Assembly (NCBI RefSeq): GCF_009937975.1
Contig: NZ_AP018441.1
Span: 4,526,001-4,590,000, forward strand
DNA length: 64,000 nt
Source: Undibacterium sp. YM2
GTDB taxonomy: Bacteria > Pseudomonadota > Gammaproteobacteria > Burkholderiales > Burkholderiaceae_D
Reading direction: 5' to 3'
Under the pieces are notes generated by a model. That model was not told where the DNA came from. It saw only the letters and a list, made by a program, of their open reading frames with translations, and did no database searches. The position numbers and the translations under genes were made by a program. Shown here in pieces: positions 43,591 through 53,470 of this stretch; positions within the stretch are counted from its first letter, which is position 1, and each line of letters starts with the position of its first letter.

Positions 43591-44741
43591 TGCTCTGACA
43601 TACTTTCCAGCACAGCAGCAATACGCCCCGCCAGCGGTTGCTGGCCAGGCTCATAGTTGGACAGCACGACCACGGTATAGCCCGCATCGAGATACATGTC
43701 GAGCTTGCCGTACACCCCGGTGAACTGCCCGCTGTGTCCCACGACTTTGCCCAGTGGGCCTGCGCTTAATTCAAAGCAGTATCCATAGCTGCCCTTGTCT
43801 GCACGGCCTGCGGTCTGGTCTTGCCAGAACAACTGGCGCGTTGCTGGCTTGAGCAGTTTGCCTGCCTGCAGTGCGTCGGCAAAGCGCAGCAGGTCATGCG
43901 TGGTCGAATAAGCCAGGCCATATGGCCCGCCGCGCAATGGTATGAGGACAGTGTTTTCTTTTCTGCCTGTCGTTGCGGCTTGCTTGCCCAGATAACCGGT
44001 GGCGAGGTTTTCTATTCCCTCGTCCCTGACATAATTATCTGTACTGCTCATGCCAGCCGCTAGAAACACATGCTGGCGCACATAGTCATAATAATTTTGC
44101 CCGGAAACTTTCTCTATGATGACACCGAGTAAAAACGTGCCCATATTGCTGTACAAATAATTGCTGCCGGGTGCAAACTCCAGCCTCGCTTCACGTGTGA
44201 ATGGCTTGTAGTCATCCAGATTACGCAGCGCGACCATCTGCATATACGGGCCGTTGAGAAACTTGCTGTTGAAAAGATCGCCCAGGCCCGATGTGTGCGA
44301 CAGCAACTGGCCTATGGTGATTTTCTTCGCCAATTCAGGCGGCAACCAGCTGGCATCCACATAGTTGCTGACAGTGTCTGCATACGACAAACGCCCCGCC
44401 TCTGCCAACTGGCCTATGGCCACCGCAGTAAACATCTTGCCGACCGAGGCCACATTGAACCTGGTGTCTATCGTGTTAGTGACATGGTAGCGCTTGCTGG
44501 CTTCGCCACATGCCGCTTCGCTGATGATCTTGCCGCCTTTTGCGACCAGATAGACACCAGAGAATTCATCCTTGCTGCAGGCTGTGTTGAATATGGTTTG
44601 CAGTTTGTCTTTCAGTGCAGCTTCAGCAGCGGGCGACAGCACTGCATTTTTATCAGGCATTGCAGCCGTACTGGTTTGCGCAGTTGTAAGGGATGTCAGG
44701 AGCAAACTCAATATGGCGGGCAGTGCATGGCTGGTGCGCAT
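43587..44741 (-). CDS. Serine beta-lactamase-like hydrolase (class C / esterase type)
   Basis: 384 residues with signal peptide (MRTSHALPAILSLLLTSLTTA). The PBP-like fold shows SVGK (Ser99-Lys102), YSN (197-199) and GHSGQF near residue 340, the SxxK, YxN and HxG boxes. Such proteins act in the periplasm as beta-lactamase-like esterases, D-aminopeptidases or carboxypeptidases; activity on antibiotics cannot be assumed. The C-terminal residues and stop run into a BIME element. Confidence 0.85.
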   Translation of the reverse strand: MRTSHALPAILSLLLTSLTTAQTSTAAMPDKNAVLSPAAEAALKDKLQTIFNTACSKDEFSGVYLVAKGGKIISEAACGEASKRYHVTNTIDTRFNVASVGKMFTAVAIGQLAEAGRLSYADTVSNYVDASWLPPELAKKITIGQLLSHTSGLGDLFNSKFLNGPYMQMVALRNLDDYKPFTREARLEFAPGSNYLYSNMGTFLLGVIIEKVSGQNYYDYVRQHVFLAAGMSSTDNYVRDEGIENLATGYLGKQAATTGRKENTVLIPLRGGPYGLAYSTTHDLLRFADALQAGKLLKPATRQLFWQDQTAGRADKGSYGYCFELSAGPLGKVVGHSGQFTGVYGKLDMYLDAGYTVVVLSNYEPGQQPLAGRIAAVLESMSEQ

Positions 44742-44866
44742 TCGTTTCCTTATCGGATGTATGGATGAGAGGCTGGCGAAATTTGTTGACCGCTATTGAT
44801 AACGTTGTGGATTTTATATGAGTATGCACTTAAAATGAACAGCACCACCTTACTTTTCTTTAGAAC

Positions 44867-45958
44867 ATGCACGCATTAGACAGATACAGAAACACCCGCG
44901 ACCACTGGAGCGAACTGGCGCCAGATTTCAGTCAAACCATGAACACGAAAGATTTGGCAGTCGATCTCAATGCAAAGCAAAGATACGCTACCCTGCTTGC
45001 AATGCAGTATGATTTTCAAGAGATTGACAAAGAACTGGTTCGCTATCTGTTTGCACAAGAAATAGATTCTCTCATCAATGACGACACCAGCGGCACCACT
45101 TATTCGTTAAAGCTGGGCGCCTATTTGCTGGCAAGTTACCGGGACCCGCTTGATATTCCCTCGTTCTATAAAGCAAAGAATATAGACATGGATACACACG
45201 GTGGATTTGACACTGAATTCATGTATTGGGCGTTGGGACGCGGAACATTTGACTATATTCGCAGCCATTTCCCGGATCTCTACGAAGACATCAAGGACGA
45301 GGAAGAAAATGATCGTTTTTTTCAACGCCTTGACAGTTGGTGGACAAGCCTTTGTGAGCAATATCCGACTCATCCTGCCAGTGAATCTGACTACACTATG
45401 TACGAGCGTCACTTGTATTTTGGCGATCTGGAACAGGCACGCATACATATTGAAAACTGGGCAAAAAACTGCAGAGATGAACGTGACGTTTCAGTCACGC
45501 TGAAGTATGCATATAAGGCACTAGGTGCATACCGGGAAGTCATCAAGATTCTTGAAGTTAATCTGAGTCAGGCAAAACCGGGCTGGGACAAAATCAGTGT
45601 CATCAGCGATCTGTTACAGATGTATGTTGGGCTCAATTCACCGCCTGAAGCCTTTGTGTATTTCGCGCAGGCAGATGCAGAATTATCGACCTTTGACGAC
45701 TGGAAGAGCTTGGGGCTAGGCAGAATGTTAGTTCACGCCGCCTTCGAGTATGCGGCTCTGTGTGATGACGACCAGCTAGCAATCTCTTCATGCGGGTTCG
45801 CCTTGTCCTGGTGCCAGGAACTGACTTCTCATCATTATACTTTGCTCGTCGCTGGCGAGAAGGCAACAAGACGATGCCAGCTTATTTCTCTTGCTGAAGA
45901 TTTCAGACAAAAAACCGAAACAGAACGTCAACGAATAGATGCTTTATTTCGGAAGTGA
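44867..45958 (+). CDS. Hypothetical helical (TPR-like) protein, 363 aa
   Basis: No signal peptide or membrane segment; acidic and helix-rich. Pairs of helices such as YERHLYFGDLEQARIHIENW, LKYAYKALGAYREVIKIL and ISDLLQMYVGLNSPPEAFVYF look like TPR/Sel1-type repeats, suggesting a protein-binding scaffold. Family and role unknown. Slightly AT-richer than its neighbours. Weak ribosome-binding site. Confidence 0.7.
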   Translation: MHALDRYRNTRDHWSELAPDFSQTMNTKDLAVDLNAKQRYATLLAMQYDFQEIDKELVRYLFAQEIDSLINDDTSGTTYSLKLGAYLLASYRDPLDIPSFYKAKNIDMDTHGGFDTEFMYWALGRGTFDYIRSHFPDLYEDIKDEEENDRFFQRLDSWWTSLCEQYPTHPASESDYTMYERHLYFGDLEQARIHIENWAKNCRDERDVSVTLKYAYKALGAYREVIKILEVNLSQAKPGWDKISVISDLLQMYVGLNSPPEAFVYFAQADAELSTFDDWKSLGLGRMLVHAAFEYAALCDDDQLAISSCGFALSWCQELTSHHYTLLVAGEKATRRCQLISLAEDFRQKTETERQRIDALFRK

Positions 45959-46320
45959 AGAACTCTTGCCAAATCCAGGCCATCATCTATTTAGGTCTAT
46001 CTTGCGTCATCATCATACGTAATTTACCAAGTAGATATAATCCACTTCACAACCACAATCATTGACTGTGCAGCACGCTTTTGAGCAGCGTGATACGCAA
46101 GTCCATGCTTGCTTCATCAAAAACTGCCGATCCATGTAGCGTGTTTACCCTTTTTGTGACATGCTTCCGCCCCGCTGAGAAAATTTCCTCACCATGGAAA
46201 ATCGGTAGCTTCATACCGGCAACTCTATGACATTTGCGTGACCAAAAATTTCGCTTGCATGTCAAATCGCACCAGATAGTCAAAAAAATGACGCCTAGTC
46301 AAGTTTAAGGAGTTGCGAAA
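45959..46320. other. Intergenic, no gene seen
   Basis: About 360 bases, AT-rich at the left. It should contain the promoter of the following cyclase gene; AAGGAG at about 46307 is that gene's ribosome-binding site. No repeat or RNA signature noticed. Confidence 0.4.
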
Positions 46321-49278
46321 TTGTATTGCTACACAGGTCAATTCTTACCTCGCTTTGCCCGCTGCAAGATACTGAAGTTGATGGTCGTATTGAAGTTGAT
46401 GTTCGTGTTAACGCTGGCGATATGGGTAGTACCTGCCCGGTCGCAACAAATACCGCTACGCTACTACACCCAGCTCGACGGTCTGAGCAATCTCTCAGTC
46501 ACGGCGATGGCGAGTGATGCTGACGGCTATATGTGGGTGGGCACAGAGAACGGACTATTTCGCTGTAACGGCGCAGAATTTCGTCGCTACGCCCAGGAAC
46601 AAGGCTTGCCCGATCCATTCATCGCCGCCTTGTACGTGGATGAACAGCGGCGGCTATGGGTGGGAAATAATGAAGGCCTCTTTCTCAAGCAGGGCGAGCG
46701 CTTTGTGCCCATACTCCACAATGGCAAAAAACTGCCGATTACACCTGGCCAGAAATTCTATTCTTCACCGGATGGCAGCCTGTACTTCATCAGCCAGCAA
46801 CATCTGTATGCGCTGAACATGGCCAGCGGCCAGCCGCAGTTGCAGGTGATACTTCCGAACCAGCAAAATCTCGCGCAAGCAACGCCAGATACCCTGTATG
46901 GTCTTTATCGTGAAAAAAACGGTGATTTCTGGCTGGGTTGCGGTTCATCGATCTGTCAATACTCAGGCAATCAAATTCATGTATGGGATGCAGCGCAGGG
47001 TGTACCGGGCGACCAGTGGCTGAGTTTTCACCGCGACAACAGCGGGCAACTCTGGGCCAGGGGTGAGCAGCATATCGTGGTTTTGCAGGCCAGCGAAAAA
47101 CACTTCACCGACAGGACACCACCAGGCGACATCCTGCATAAAAAAGGCCTGGTTACCTGGATATCTGCCGATGCAGAAGGACGCATACTCAGCAATGCCG
47201 ACCAGTCACTGATACGCTGGAATAAAGATCACTGGGAAAATTTTGACCGGAAGAATGGATTGAAAATAGCAGGCGGCCTGACTGCCCTGCTATATGACAA
47301 AGATGGTGGCATGTGGCTGGGTTCACGCGGCCTGGGCCTGATCAAATGGCTGGGTTCTGGCAATTGGGAAAGCTGGACCATGGCCCAGGGCATGCCTGAC
47401 GATGTTGCCCTTTCCATGGTCAGGGACAAGGATGGGGTTTTGCATATAGGTACACGCTCTGGCCCGGCACAACTACGTCCCGGTCAACGGCAATTCAGCA
47501 GCATGAATGACGGACTGGAAAAGCTGGACCACCAATGGTCAGGCATGGTGGTCGACAACTCTGGCGTGGTATGGGGCAGCACTTATTCCGGGCAGTTGAT
47601 GCGTTTTGACGCAAAGGCGCAGGTCTATCAACAAATGGCAAGCCTGCCCCAGATTTTTAGAATGCTGCCAGACCGCCAGGGCAACATCTGGCTGGCGACC
47701 ATAGAAGGCTTGTTCGTCTTTGATGCCAATGCCAGCAAGATCAATGTCGTGCGCCCCGCTGGCCTGGATGGTTTGCAGATTCCCAAGGGCGTCAATTTTC
47801 GGGATCTGTGCCTGAGCCCGAACGGCAACATCTGGTTTATGGCACGCGATCACCTGCTGCGCTTTGATGGCAAAAACTGGGCTACTTTCGAAGTGCGCTA
47901 CAACGGCCAGTCACCTTATATGTCCGCCATCAGTTGCACTGCAGAGAATGACTTGTGGCTAGGTACGCGTCACGCAGGCCTCTTACGTGCCAGTGCCAGT
48001 GCCAGCATCAGCAACGGCGTCTTGCAGTTACGCCAGCAAGAGTCTCCCGTCTTAAAGAACAAGATCATCTTTTCCTTGCTGGAAGACAGCCGTGGCTGGC
48101 TGTGGGCAGGCACCGATGCCGGCATCGCCGTCTGGAATAAAAAACAGTGGCGGCTATTCAATCAAAGCAATGGCTTCGTCTGGAACGAAACCAATGGTCA
48201 CAGCTTTTATGAAGACAACGATGCCGCCATGTGGGTGGCCACCAGCAACGGTATCTCACACATACTCAAACCTGAGAACCTGTTTAAAGAACATCAACTC
48301 AATACCCTGATAGAAAGCATCCATAGAGATGGCAACAGCTACGCCAGCGACAAACCGTTGGCGCTGGCCTGGTCACCCCAACCGCTGGAACTGGTGCTGG
48401 CCAGCCTTAATTTCAGGAACCGCAGCGCGCTGGAATTTCATTACCGGCTCAGTGGGCTGGAAGAAAACTGGTCAAGCTCAACGACACCCAAAGTGCGCTA
48501 CACCGCGCTTGAACCTGGCAGCTACCGCTTTGAATACTTTGTCAGCAATGCCGATGCCCAGCAAACCTCGGCGGTCAAATCGCTGGACCTAATCATACAG
48601 CCGCCGTGGTGGCGAACCATCTGGTTTTACCTGCTGCTTGCCACCGCTTTGCTGATGCTGGTTTTTACCCTCCACCGCTATCGCCTGCGCAAGCTGACCG
48701 AGCTACAGGCTCGTACTGAAGCCATCGTCCGAGAACGCACACGTGAACTGGAAATATCCCGCGAAGAACTCAAGGTGCGCGCCTTGCGTGATGGCCTGAC
48801 ATCTGCCTGGAACCGTTCTGCCATGATGGAAATGCTGGACATGGAAATCGGCAAGGCACAACGCCAGCAAACGCCCTTGCTCCTGGCCCTGCTTGACCTC
48901 GATCACTTCAAGCGCATCAACGACACCTACGGCCACCCTGCTGGTGATGCCGTCTTGGTCGAGGTGGTGCGCCGCCTGAATGCCACAGTGCGCCAGTCAG
49001 ACGCGGTTGGCCGCTATGGTGGCGAAGAATTCCTGATCATCATCCCCGGGCTTGATGTCGCGCATGGCAAGGGCCTCATCGAAAGACTGCTCAAATCAGT
49101 CCGCGAAAAAGAAATCAGCATCAGCGAACACCAGTCCATCGCCGTCACCAGCAGCTTTGGCGTCATCGCCTTTGATCCACAAAACCCGATGACAGCCGCC
49201 GAACTCATCTCGCACGCCGACCAGGCCTTGTACCGCTCCAAACAACAAGGCAGGAACAGAGTTGAGTATGTGGAATGA
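46321..49278 (+). CDS. Two-component-type propeller diguanylate cyclase
   Basis: 985 residues. An N-terminal signal/anchor (LMFVLTLAIWVVPARS), then 12-14 beta-propeller repeats (pattern MWVGTENGLFR, LWVGNNEGLF, MWLGSRGLGL, LWLGTRHAGLL) to about residue 670, a Y_Y_Y domain (about 690-755), one membrane helix (about 763-786), a coiled segment and a GGDEF domain with GGEEF at 900-904. An I-site (RQSD) is present. It senses a periplasmic signal and makes c-di-GMP. TTG at 46321 is chosen because AAGGAG lies eight bases upstream. Confidence 0.9.
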   Translation: MYCYTGQFLPRFARCKILKLMVVLKLMFVLTLAIWVVPARSQQIPLRYYTQLDGLSNLSVTAMASDADGYMWVGTENGLFRCNGAEFRRYAQEQGLPDPFIAALYVDEQRRLWVGNNEGLFLKQGERFVPILHNGKKLPITPGQKFYSSPDGSLYFISQQHLYALNMASGQPQLQVILPNQQNLAQATPDTLYGLYREKNGDFWLGCGSSICQYSGNQIHVWDAAQGVPGDQWLSFHRDNSGQLWARGEQHIVVLQASEKHFTDRTPPGDILHKKGLVTWISADAEGRILSNADQSLIRWNKDHWENFDRKNGLKIAGGLTALLYDKDGGMWLGSRGLGLIKWLGSGNWESWTMAQGMPDDVALSMVRDKDGVLHIGTRSGPAQLRPGQRQFSSMNDGLEKLDHQWSGMVVDNSGVVWGSTYSGQLMRFDAKAQVYQQMASLPQIFRMLPDRQGNIWLATIEGLFVFDANASKINVVRPAGLDGLQIPKGVNFRDLCLSPNGNIWFMARDHLLRFDGKNWATFEVRYNGQSPYMSAISCTAENDLWLGTRHAGLLRASASASISNGVLQLRQQESPVLKNKIIFSLLEDSRGWLWAGTDAGIAVWNKKQWRLFNQSNGFVWNETNGHSFYEDNDAAMWVATSNGISHILKPENLFKEHQLNTLIESIHRDGNSYASDKPLALAWSPQPLELVLASLNFRNRSALEFHYRLSGLEENWSSSTTPKVRYTALEPGSYRFEYFVSNADAQQTSAVKSLDLIIQPPWWRTIWFYLLLATALLMLVFTLHRYRLRKLTELQARTEAIVRERTRELEISREELKVRALRDGLTSAWNRSAMMEMLDMEIGKAQRQQTPLLLALLDLDHFKRINDTYGHPAGDAVLVEVVRRLNATVRQSDAVGRYGGEEFLIIIPGLDVAHGKGLIERLLKSVREKEISISEHQSIAVTSSFGVIAFDPQNPMTAAELISHADQALYRSKQQGRNRVEYVE

Positions 49279-49302
49279 AGATGCCGCAAAATGAGAACGG
49301 TA

Positions 49303-49329
49303 GGTACGATTAGCGAATCGTAATCGTAC
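49303..49329. repeat. GTACGATTA...TAATCGTAC palindrome
   Basis: Nine-base arms GTACGATTA and TAATCGTAC around GCGAATCG. Same palindrome family as the ends of the element at 53952-54114, but with a different core, so it is not expected to match the IS110 guide exactly. Confidence 0.7.
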
Positions 49330-49453
49330 AATTCGTAGCAAATTATGCAGTCAGGTTTAGACTGTAATTCGCCAGCCGATCGATGATGATAATGATCGGC
49401 TGACAGCACAATCACATGCATTACATGCATTACATGCGTATGATTAAAGCTCT

Positions 49454-50068
49454 TTAATTCGCAGCTGCTGCCTGCCCAAACTTTAACTGCGTCAACAGGC
49501 TTGCCGTATCGGCGTGCAGCCAATAGTCTTTTACTTTACCGCCTTCGATACGGAGTATGTCTGTACCTGTGAATTTCAAAGGTGTTCCCACGGCTGCATC
49601 GGCACCGGGTATTCCACCGCCATAGTTGCCCGTTGCCTCCCAGCGCAGCACTGCAAAATTGCCATCGACAATGGGGCCGACTTGTACCGTGAAGCGCAGG
49701 TTTTTGAACAGTGCATGGCTTTGCGCGACCCAGGCTGTGAGCCCGGCGGGGCCACTAATTGCAGTGTCGGGGCGGCCATCAAGCAAGGTGGCATGCAAGG
49801 CAAAATCGGGGGCAATAATGGAATTGGCCAAATCCAGATTGCCATTCCACAGCGAAATCCATTGATTAGTCAGTGCCTGATGTGCTGTGGTCACGCGGGT
49901 TTGGTGCGTTGGCTTGATTGCGGCAGGGGCAGATCCCCTTGTCTCGGTGGTCGCGCCAAAAGCCGCAGTCAGGCTCGTGCCCAGCAATGCAATTGCGGCG
50001 GCCATCTGCATGGCTTTACGGGAATATATTCCAAATGAGTTTCTGGATGAGTTGCTAGTTGAGTTCAT
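49454..50068 (-). CDS. Exported SnoaL-like / NTF2-fold protein
   Basis: About 204 residues: a signal-like hydrophobic stretch (MAAAIALLGTSLTAAFGA, about 22-39), then an NTF2-fold domain from about 60: ALTNQWISLWNGNLDLANSI, GPAGLTAWVAQSH, VLRWEATGNYGG, FTGTDILRIEGGKVKDYW. The last is the SnoaL/ester cyclase hallmark. Start at 50068 follows CAGGAG; the upstream Met lacks one. Substrate unknown. Confidence 0.82.
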   Translation of the reverse strand: MNSTSNSSRNSFGIYSRKAMQMAAAIALLGTSLTAAFGATTETRGSAPAAIKPTHQTRVTTAHQALTNQWISLWNGNLDLANSIIAPDFALHATLLDGRPDTAISGPAGLTAWVAQSHALFKNLRFTVQVGPIVDGNFAVLRWEATGNYGGGIPGADAAVGTPLKFTGTDILRIEGGKVKDYWLHADTASLLTQLKFGQAAAAN

Positions 50069-50444
50069 GAAAAGCTCCTGAAATGAGTTCAATGTATTAA
50101 AAATGAGTAAGTGATTGCGTCAGTCATCGCCAGTCTGTTGAAATACGCCTGCTTGCATTAGCAAAATCCCTGATGTGGCCTTGCCGTTTACAGCCGTATT
50201 GCGATGAAAGAAGTATGGGCGAATGCCTGGGTAAAAGAAATTGCAGAAAGCCGACTAGTGGCTATGCATTAATGCATAGCCATTGAAGGTATGCTAAATG
50301 GAGATGAGTGGGAAGATTGATAGTTTGCTGTAGCCTATTCCGGCAACCGGCTATTTTTACTGCGTGGTCTTGCATGCGTTTTGCAACGGGAGTGCAAGGT
50401 CATGTGCCCGGTTTTAAACTCTCTCAAGCATGAAGAAATGCACA
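50069..50444. other. Intergenic, no gene seen
   Basis: Contains the short palindrome GGCTATGCATTAATGCATAGCC at about 50260-50282 (arms GGCTATGCATTA / TAATGCATAGCC), which could be a LysR-type operator or a hairpin. Otherwise nothing. Confidence 0.45.
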
Positions 50445-51341
50445 TCAAGCATGCTTCTTGACATAGTCCTTCAAACCCGCCGTGAGCGCCGCAAATGTCA
50501 CGGCACAACGCGGGCTGTCGCGCAGGTCTTCATGCATGGCGACCCATAAATCCAGGTTGACCGAGAACTGTGTTTTTAAAACGCGGACCAGGTCTTTGTC
50601 CCTCGCGGCCAGCGCAGAATGGCAAACCCCTATGCCATAGCCCGCGCGGATTGCCGCCAACTGGGCCAGGTCACTGTCGGTGCGCAAGGCAAATGACGAG
50701 GGCTCAAGCGTGGGGAATTTTGACCTCACTTTACGCAGGAAGGCGTTTTCCTGGTCAAAGCCAATGATGGTATGCCTTGGCAGCTCATCCATCGTTTTTG
50801 GTATGCCAAAGTCAGCCACATAGCGCTGGTGGGCAAAAAAACCTAGTTCAATTGCACCGGCACGCTTAGCGATCAAGGCGTCTTGCTCTGGGTTGACCAT
50901 GCGCACGGCGATGTCTGCCTCTCTGTGCAAGAGATCATCGACACGGTTAGACAGCACCAGTTCTATCATCAATTCAGGGTGTTGCCGCCGCAATGCCGTC
51001 AGGACAGGCGGCAGTACTTCGACACAGGTGACTTCACTGGCAGTTACCCGCACCGTGCCGCGCACACCTGATCCATGGCTGCTGGCAACCCTGCGCAGTG
51101 CCGCAGCAGTGGCAGCAACGTCGGCGGCATAGGGTTTGAGCTCCAGTGCCGCCTCAGTTGGCGCGAAGCCGTCAAACGTGCGCGTGAACAGTTTTAAATC
51201 CAGCGCCTTCTCCAGGCTGTCTATATGGCGGCCAACAGTAGGCTGCGTCATGCCCATCGCCCGCCCTGCAGCCGACAGCGAGCCGGTGTCGATGACCATC
51301 AAGAAGGTACGGTACCACTCCCAGTTCGGTTCAGCGTTCAT
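50445..51341 (-). CDS. LysR-family transcriptional regulator
   Basis: 298 residues: N-terminal HTH (WYRTFLMVIDTGSLSAAGRA, MGMTQPTVGRHIDSLEKAL) and the effector-binding domain (VRVTASEVTCVEVLPPVL, READIAVRMVNP). It resembles the subgroup that regulates a neighbouring gene; the SnoaL-like gene lies downstream and a possible small gene lies divergent. Confidence 0.88.
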   Translation of the reverse strand: MNAEPNWEWYRTFLMVIDTGSLSAAGRAMGMTQPTVGRHIDSLEKALDLKLFTRTFDGFAPTEAALELKPYAADVAATAAALRRVASSHGSGVRGTVRVTASEVTCVEVLPPVLTALRRQHPELMIELVLSNRVDDLLHREADIAVRMVNPEQDALIAKRAGAIELGFFAHQRYVADFGIPKTMDELPRHTIIGFDQENAFLRKVRSKFPTLEPSSFALRTDSDLAQLAAIRAGYGIGVCHSALAARDKDLVRVLKTQFSVNLDLWVAMHEDLRDSPRCAVTFAALTAGLKDYVKKHA

Positions 51342-51477
51342 GGCATATACATTTATTTATAGCAACCATGCAATTCTAGGCAATTTTCATTTAGCTGGCA
51401 ATACTGCACACTGGCATCTATTGCAGTAGAACTGTGCCAATTAATATTAATGCAGCATTGATGACGGAGCCCATACC

Positions 51478-51693
51478 ATGAATATCGCCATCCATTTAGC
51501 TCAGCTATTTTCCAATCACGCAGAGTGCGCAGTTGCCTTGCGCCCCAGGCAACTGGCGATATCGGTTTTTGGGCTGGTAGTGCTGGTACTTGAATTTTGG
51601 TTGAAGGTGCCTGTGAAGCCGGTTCTGGATACTTATCTGCAAAAGCTGCTTGCCTGCATCGCAGCCAAAACATCCTCGCAGGCGGCGTTATAA
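51478..51693 (+). CDS. Possible small membrane protein, 71 aa
   Basis: Opens eight bases after GGAG and divergently from the LysR gene; one membrane-helix candidate (LAISVFGLVVLVLEFWLKV, about 26-45). Coding potential is uncertain and no family is recognised. Confidence 0.3.
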   Translation: MNIAIHLAQLFSNHAECAVALRPRQLAISVFGLVVLVLEFWLKVPVKPVLDTYLQKLLACIAAKTSSQAAL

Positions 51694-51781
51694 GGCAGCA
51701 ATTGGATGTCACAAGCAGGCATTCTAGAGATTTTCTAAGTGCATAAATTAATTGATCCCCTTGTATTTTATGCGTCGACCA

Positions 51782-51865
51782 GTAGGGTGCGTCTTGACGC
51801 ACCGCTTTTCGCTCAGAAAAATTCAATGCACATACACATAAAGGTGCGTCGGGACGACGCCCTAC
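51782..51865. repeat. GTAGGGTGCGTC BIME-like paired repeat, decayed right arm
   Basis: Left arm intact (GTAGGGTGCGTCTTGACGCACC); right arm GGTGCGTCGGGACGACGCCCTAC carries changes, so this is an older copy. Confidence 0.75.
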
Positions 51866-51869
51866 TTCA

Positions 51870-52862
51870 CTATTTCTTTTCCGCCGGCATCTGATCCACC
51901 GCCTGCGTTATCGCTTCCTTGAAATTCAACTGGCCTTCCAGATAAGGTTCCCACACCTGGTCTATCAAATCCAGATATTCTGGCCAGGCTTTTTGATACA
52001 GGCCATTCTTCAATGCGTAGGGCTGGTAGTCCAGATTGGCGCTTTGCTTGAGGACATCCTGGGTCACTTTACCGATCGTATAAAATTGCAGCACATGCCA
52101 TAAGTCAGACTCACCTTCCCTATGTGCAGCCTTCATCCTGTCATTGATGGTAGCGACCAGGGTATCAGTAACGGTGGTGTGCGATGCCTCGTGATACAGC
52201 ATTTCCAGCGCCGCCAGGCCCTGATAATCTGGTCGCCCACTGGGCATGACGATCTGTTCATCGGTATAGGCACCCTGCCTTGTACCCGTCATCACGACGA
52301 TATCACTACGTATGGGCTTGGCCGGAAAAGCATGCACCATATACTTCTCTATGCGCGCCTGTATTTCCTTGCCATAGCTTGCGTCAAGCTGTTTGGTCTG
52401 CTTGATCCAGTCCTGGTTGCTTTGATTCTGCGATGCCCAGATACAGCGTGCATACACAGGGGCAACCCGGTTCAACACAGCAATGAGCGGCGCCGGAATA
52501 GCCAGACCGCTGGCATCGCGACGCTGGTCATCCACACTCAGGCCACGCTTGATGCCTTGCATGGTCGCATCAAACAGCGGATCGCGTTTGGCATAATCAG
52601 CCTGGTAAAAATCAACGGCGTCTTTCAGGATAGCGAATTCTGCCTCGGCAGGTTTGTTATCCCAGGGCAGCTCTTGCAGTGATTTTTTTCTGACCGACAC
52701 ATCCAGCAGAAAGTGATGCAGGTTCATTAAAAACGCGCTGTGATACTCAAAGCTGGCACGCTGCGAGGGCAAACCCGGCTTGCCGTTTTCTGCACTGTGG
52801 GCAGTCGTCAGGAATGAACAGGCAAGGGAAAGAGAGAGGAATAACTTCAGAACAAGGCGCAT
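51870..52862 (-). CDS. Exported protein with HEASH metalloprotease-like motif
   Basis: 330 residues with signal peptide (MRLVLKLFLSLSLACSFLTTAHS). The segment LEMLYHEASHT (His224-Glu225-His228) is an HExxH zinc-protease motif preceded by a hydrophobic helix, and REGESDLWHVLQFYTIG downstream may give the third ligand. No pro-peptide is seen. I do not recognise the family; a periplasmic zinc peptidase is a fair inference. Confidence 0.7.
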   Translation of the reverse strand: MRLVLKLFLSLSLACSFLTTAHSAENGKPGLPSQRASFEYHSAFLMNLHHFLLDVSVRKKSLQELPWDNKPAEAEFAILKDAVDFYQADYAKRDPLFDATMQGIKRGLSVDDQRRDASGLAIPAPLIAVLNRVAPVYARCIWASQNQSNQDWIKQTKQLDASYGKEIQARIEKYMVHAFPAKPIRSDIVVMTGTRQGAYTDEQIVMPSGRPDYQGLAALEMLYHEASHTTVTDTLVATINDRMKAAHREGESDLWHVLQFYTIGKVTQDVLKQSANLDYQPYALKNGLYQKAWPEYLDLIDQVWEPYLEGQLNFKEAITQAVDQMPAEKK

Positions 52863-53083
52863 AGTAATTCGATGGGAAAGGTAACAGACTGCTGACTTGG
52901 CTCAGGACTTGGACATGCTTAAAGCATGCAAATTCTTAGGCGGTGATTCTCTCTTAATTTTGCTGGCTCCTGTATTTTTATGCAATGCCAAATCCACAAT
53001 ATTAAGAATGGAATTCAATTTACCAGCGCCATTGAAATATATTCGACAGAATTTTCATCAAAACAGAGAATTTTGCACGGCCT

Positions 53084-53410
53084 TTATTTGCCCATCCACT
53101 TCTTCAGAAAGCGCTTTTTCAATGCCGCCCGCTCCTGCGGAGTACGCCCCTTTTGATTGGCACCAATCTCAGCAGCAGCGGCCATGTCACGCGCAGAATG
53201 GTAGGAATGCCCGTCCTTACCCATCTTCCATACATTGCTGACTTGCCGCTCCAGCACAGGTAAATGAGCGTCCAGCCCTGCTGGTGTTGCACTGACGAGT
53301 GCCACACGTTCAGTGCTGCGCCAGCGGCTGTGCCAGCGCGTCTTCTCTTCCTTCTCGCTTTGGCAAACACAGTGGCCCCAGACAGGTTTTTTACGGCGGC
53401 TATTACTCAT
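53084..53410 (-). CDS. Hypothetical basic protein, 108 aa
   Basis: Very basic, with a Lys/Arg-rich N-terminus (MSNSRRKKPVWGHCVCQSEK) and C-terminus (ERAALKKRFLKKWMGK). The CxC near residue 15 could bind a metal. No family recognised; size and composition suggest nucleic-acid binding. Confidence 0.6.
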   Translation of the reverse strand: MSNSRRKKPVWGHCVCQSEKEEKTRWHSRWRSTERVALVSATPAGLDAHLPVLERQVSNVWKMGKDGHSYHSARDMAAAAEIGANQKGRTPQERAALKKRFLKKWMGK

Positions 53411-53470
53411 GAGCTCATCTCACTCCTCAATTTTCTGATAGCTGCTTGCAGTAAGTCCAAACGACACACA

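Noticed and set aside
43587..44741. Call of a true AmpC beta-lactamase
   Set aside because: SxxK, YxN and HSG boxes are shared with many esterases and peptidases, and the sequence lacks AmpC-specific features.
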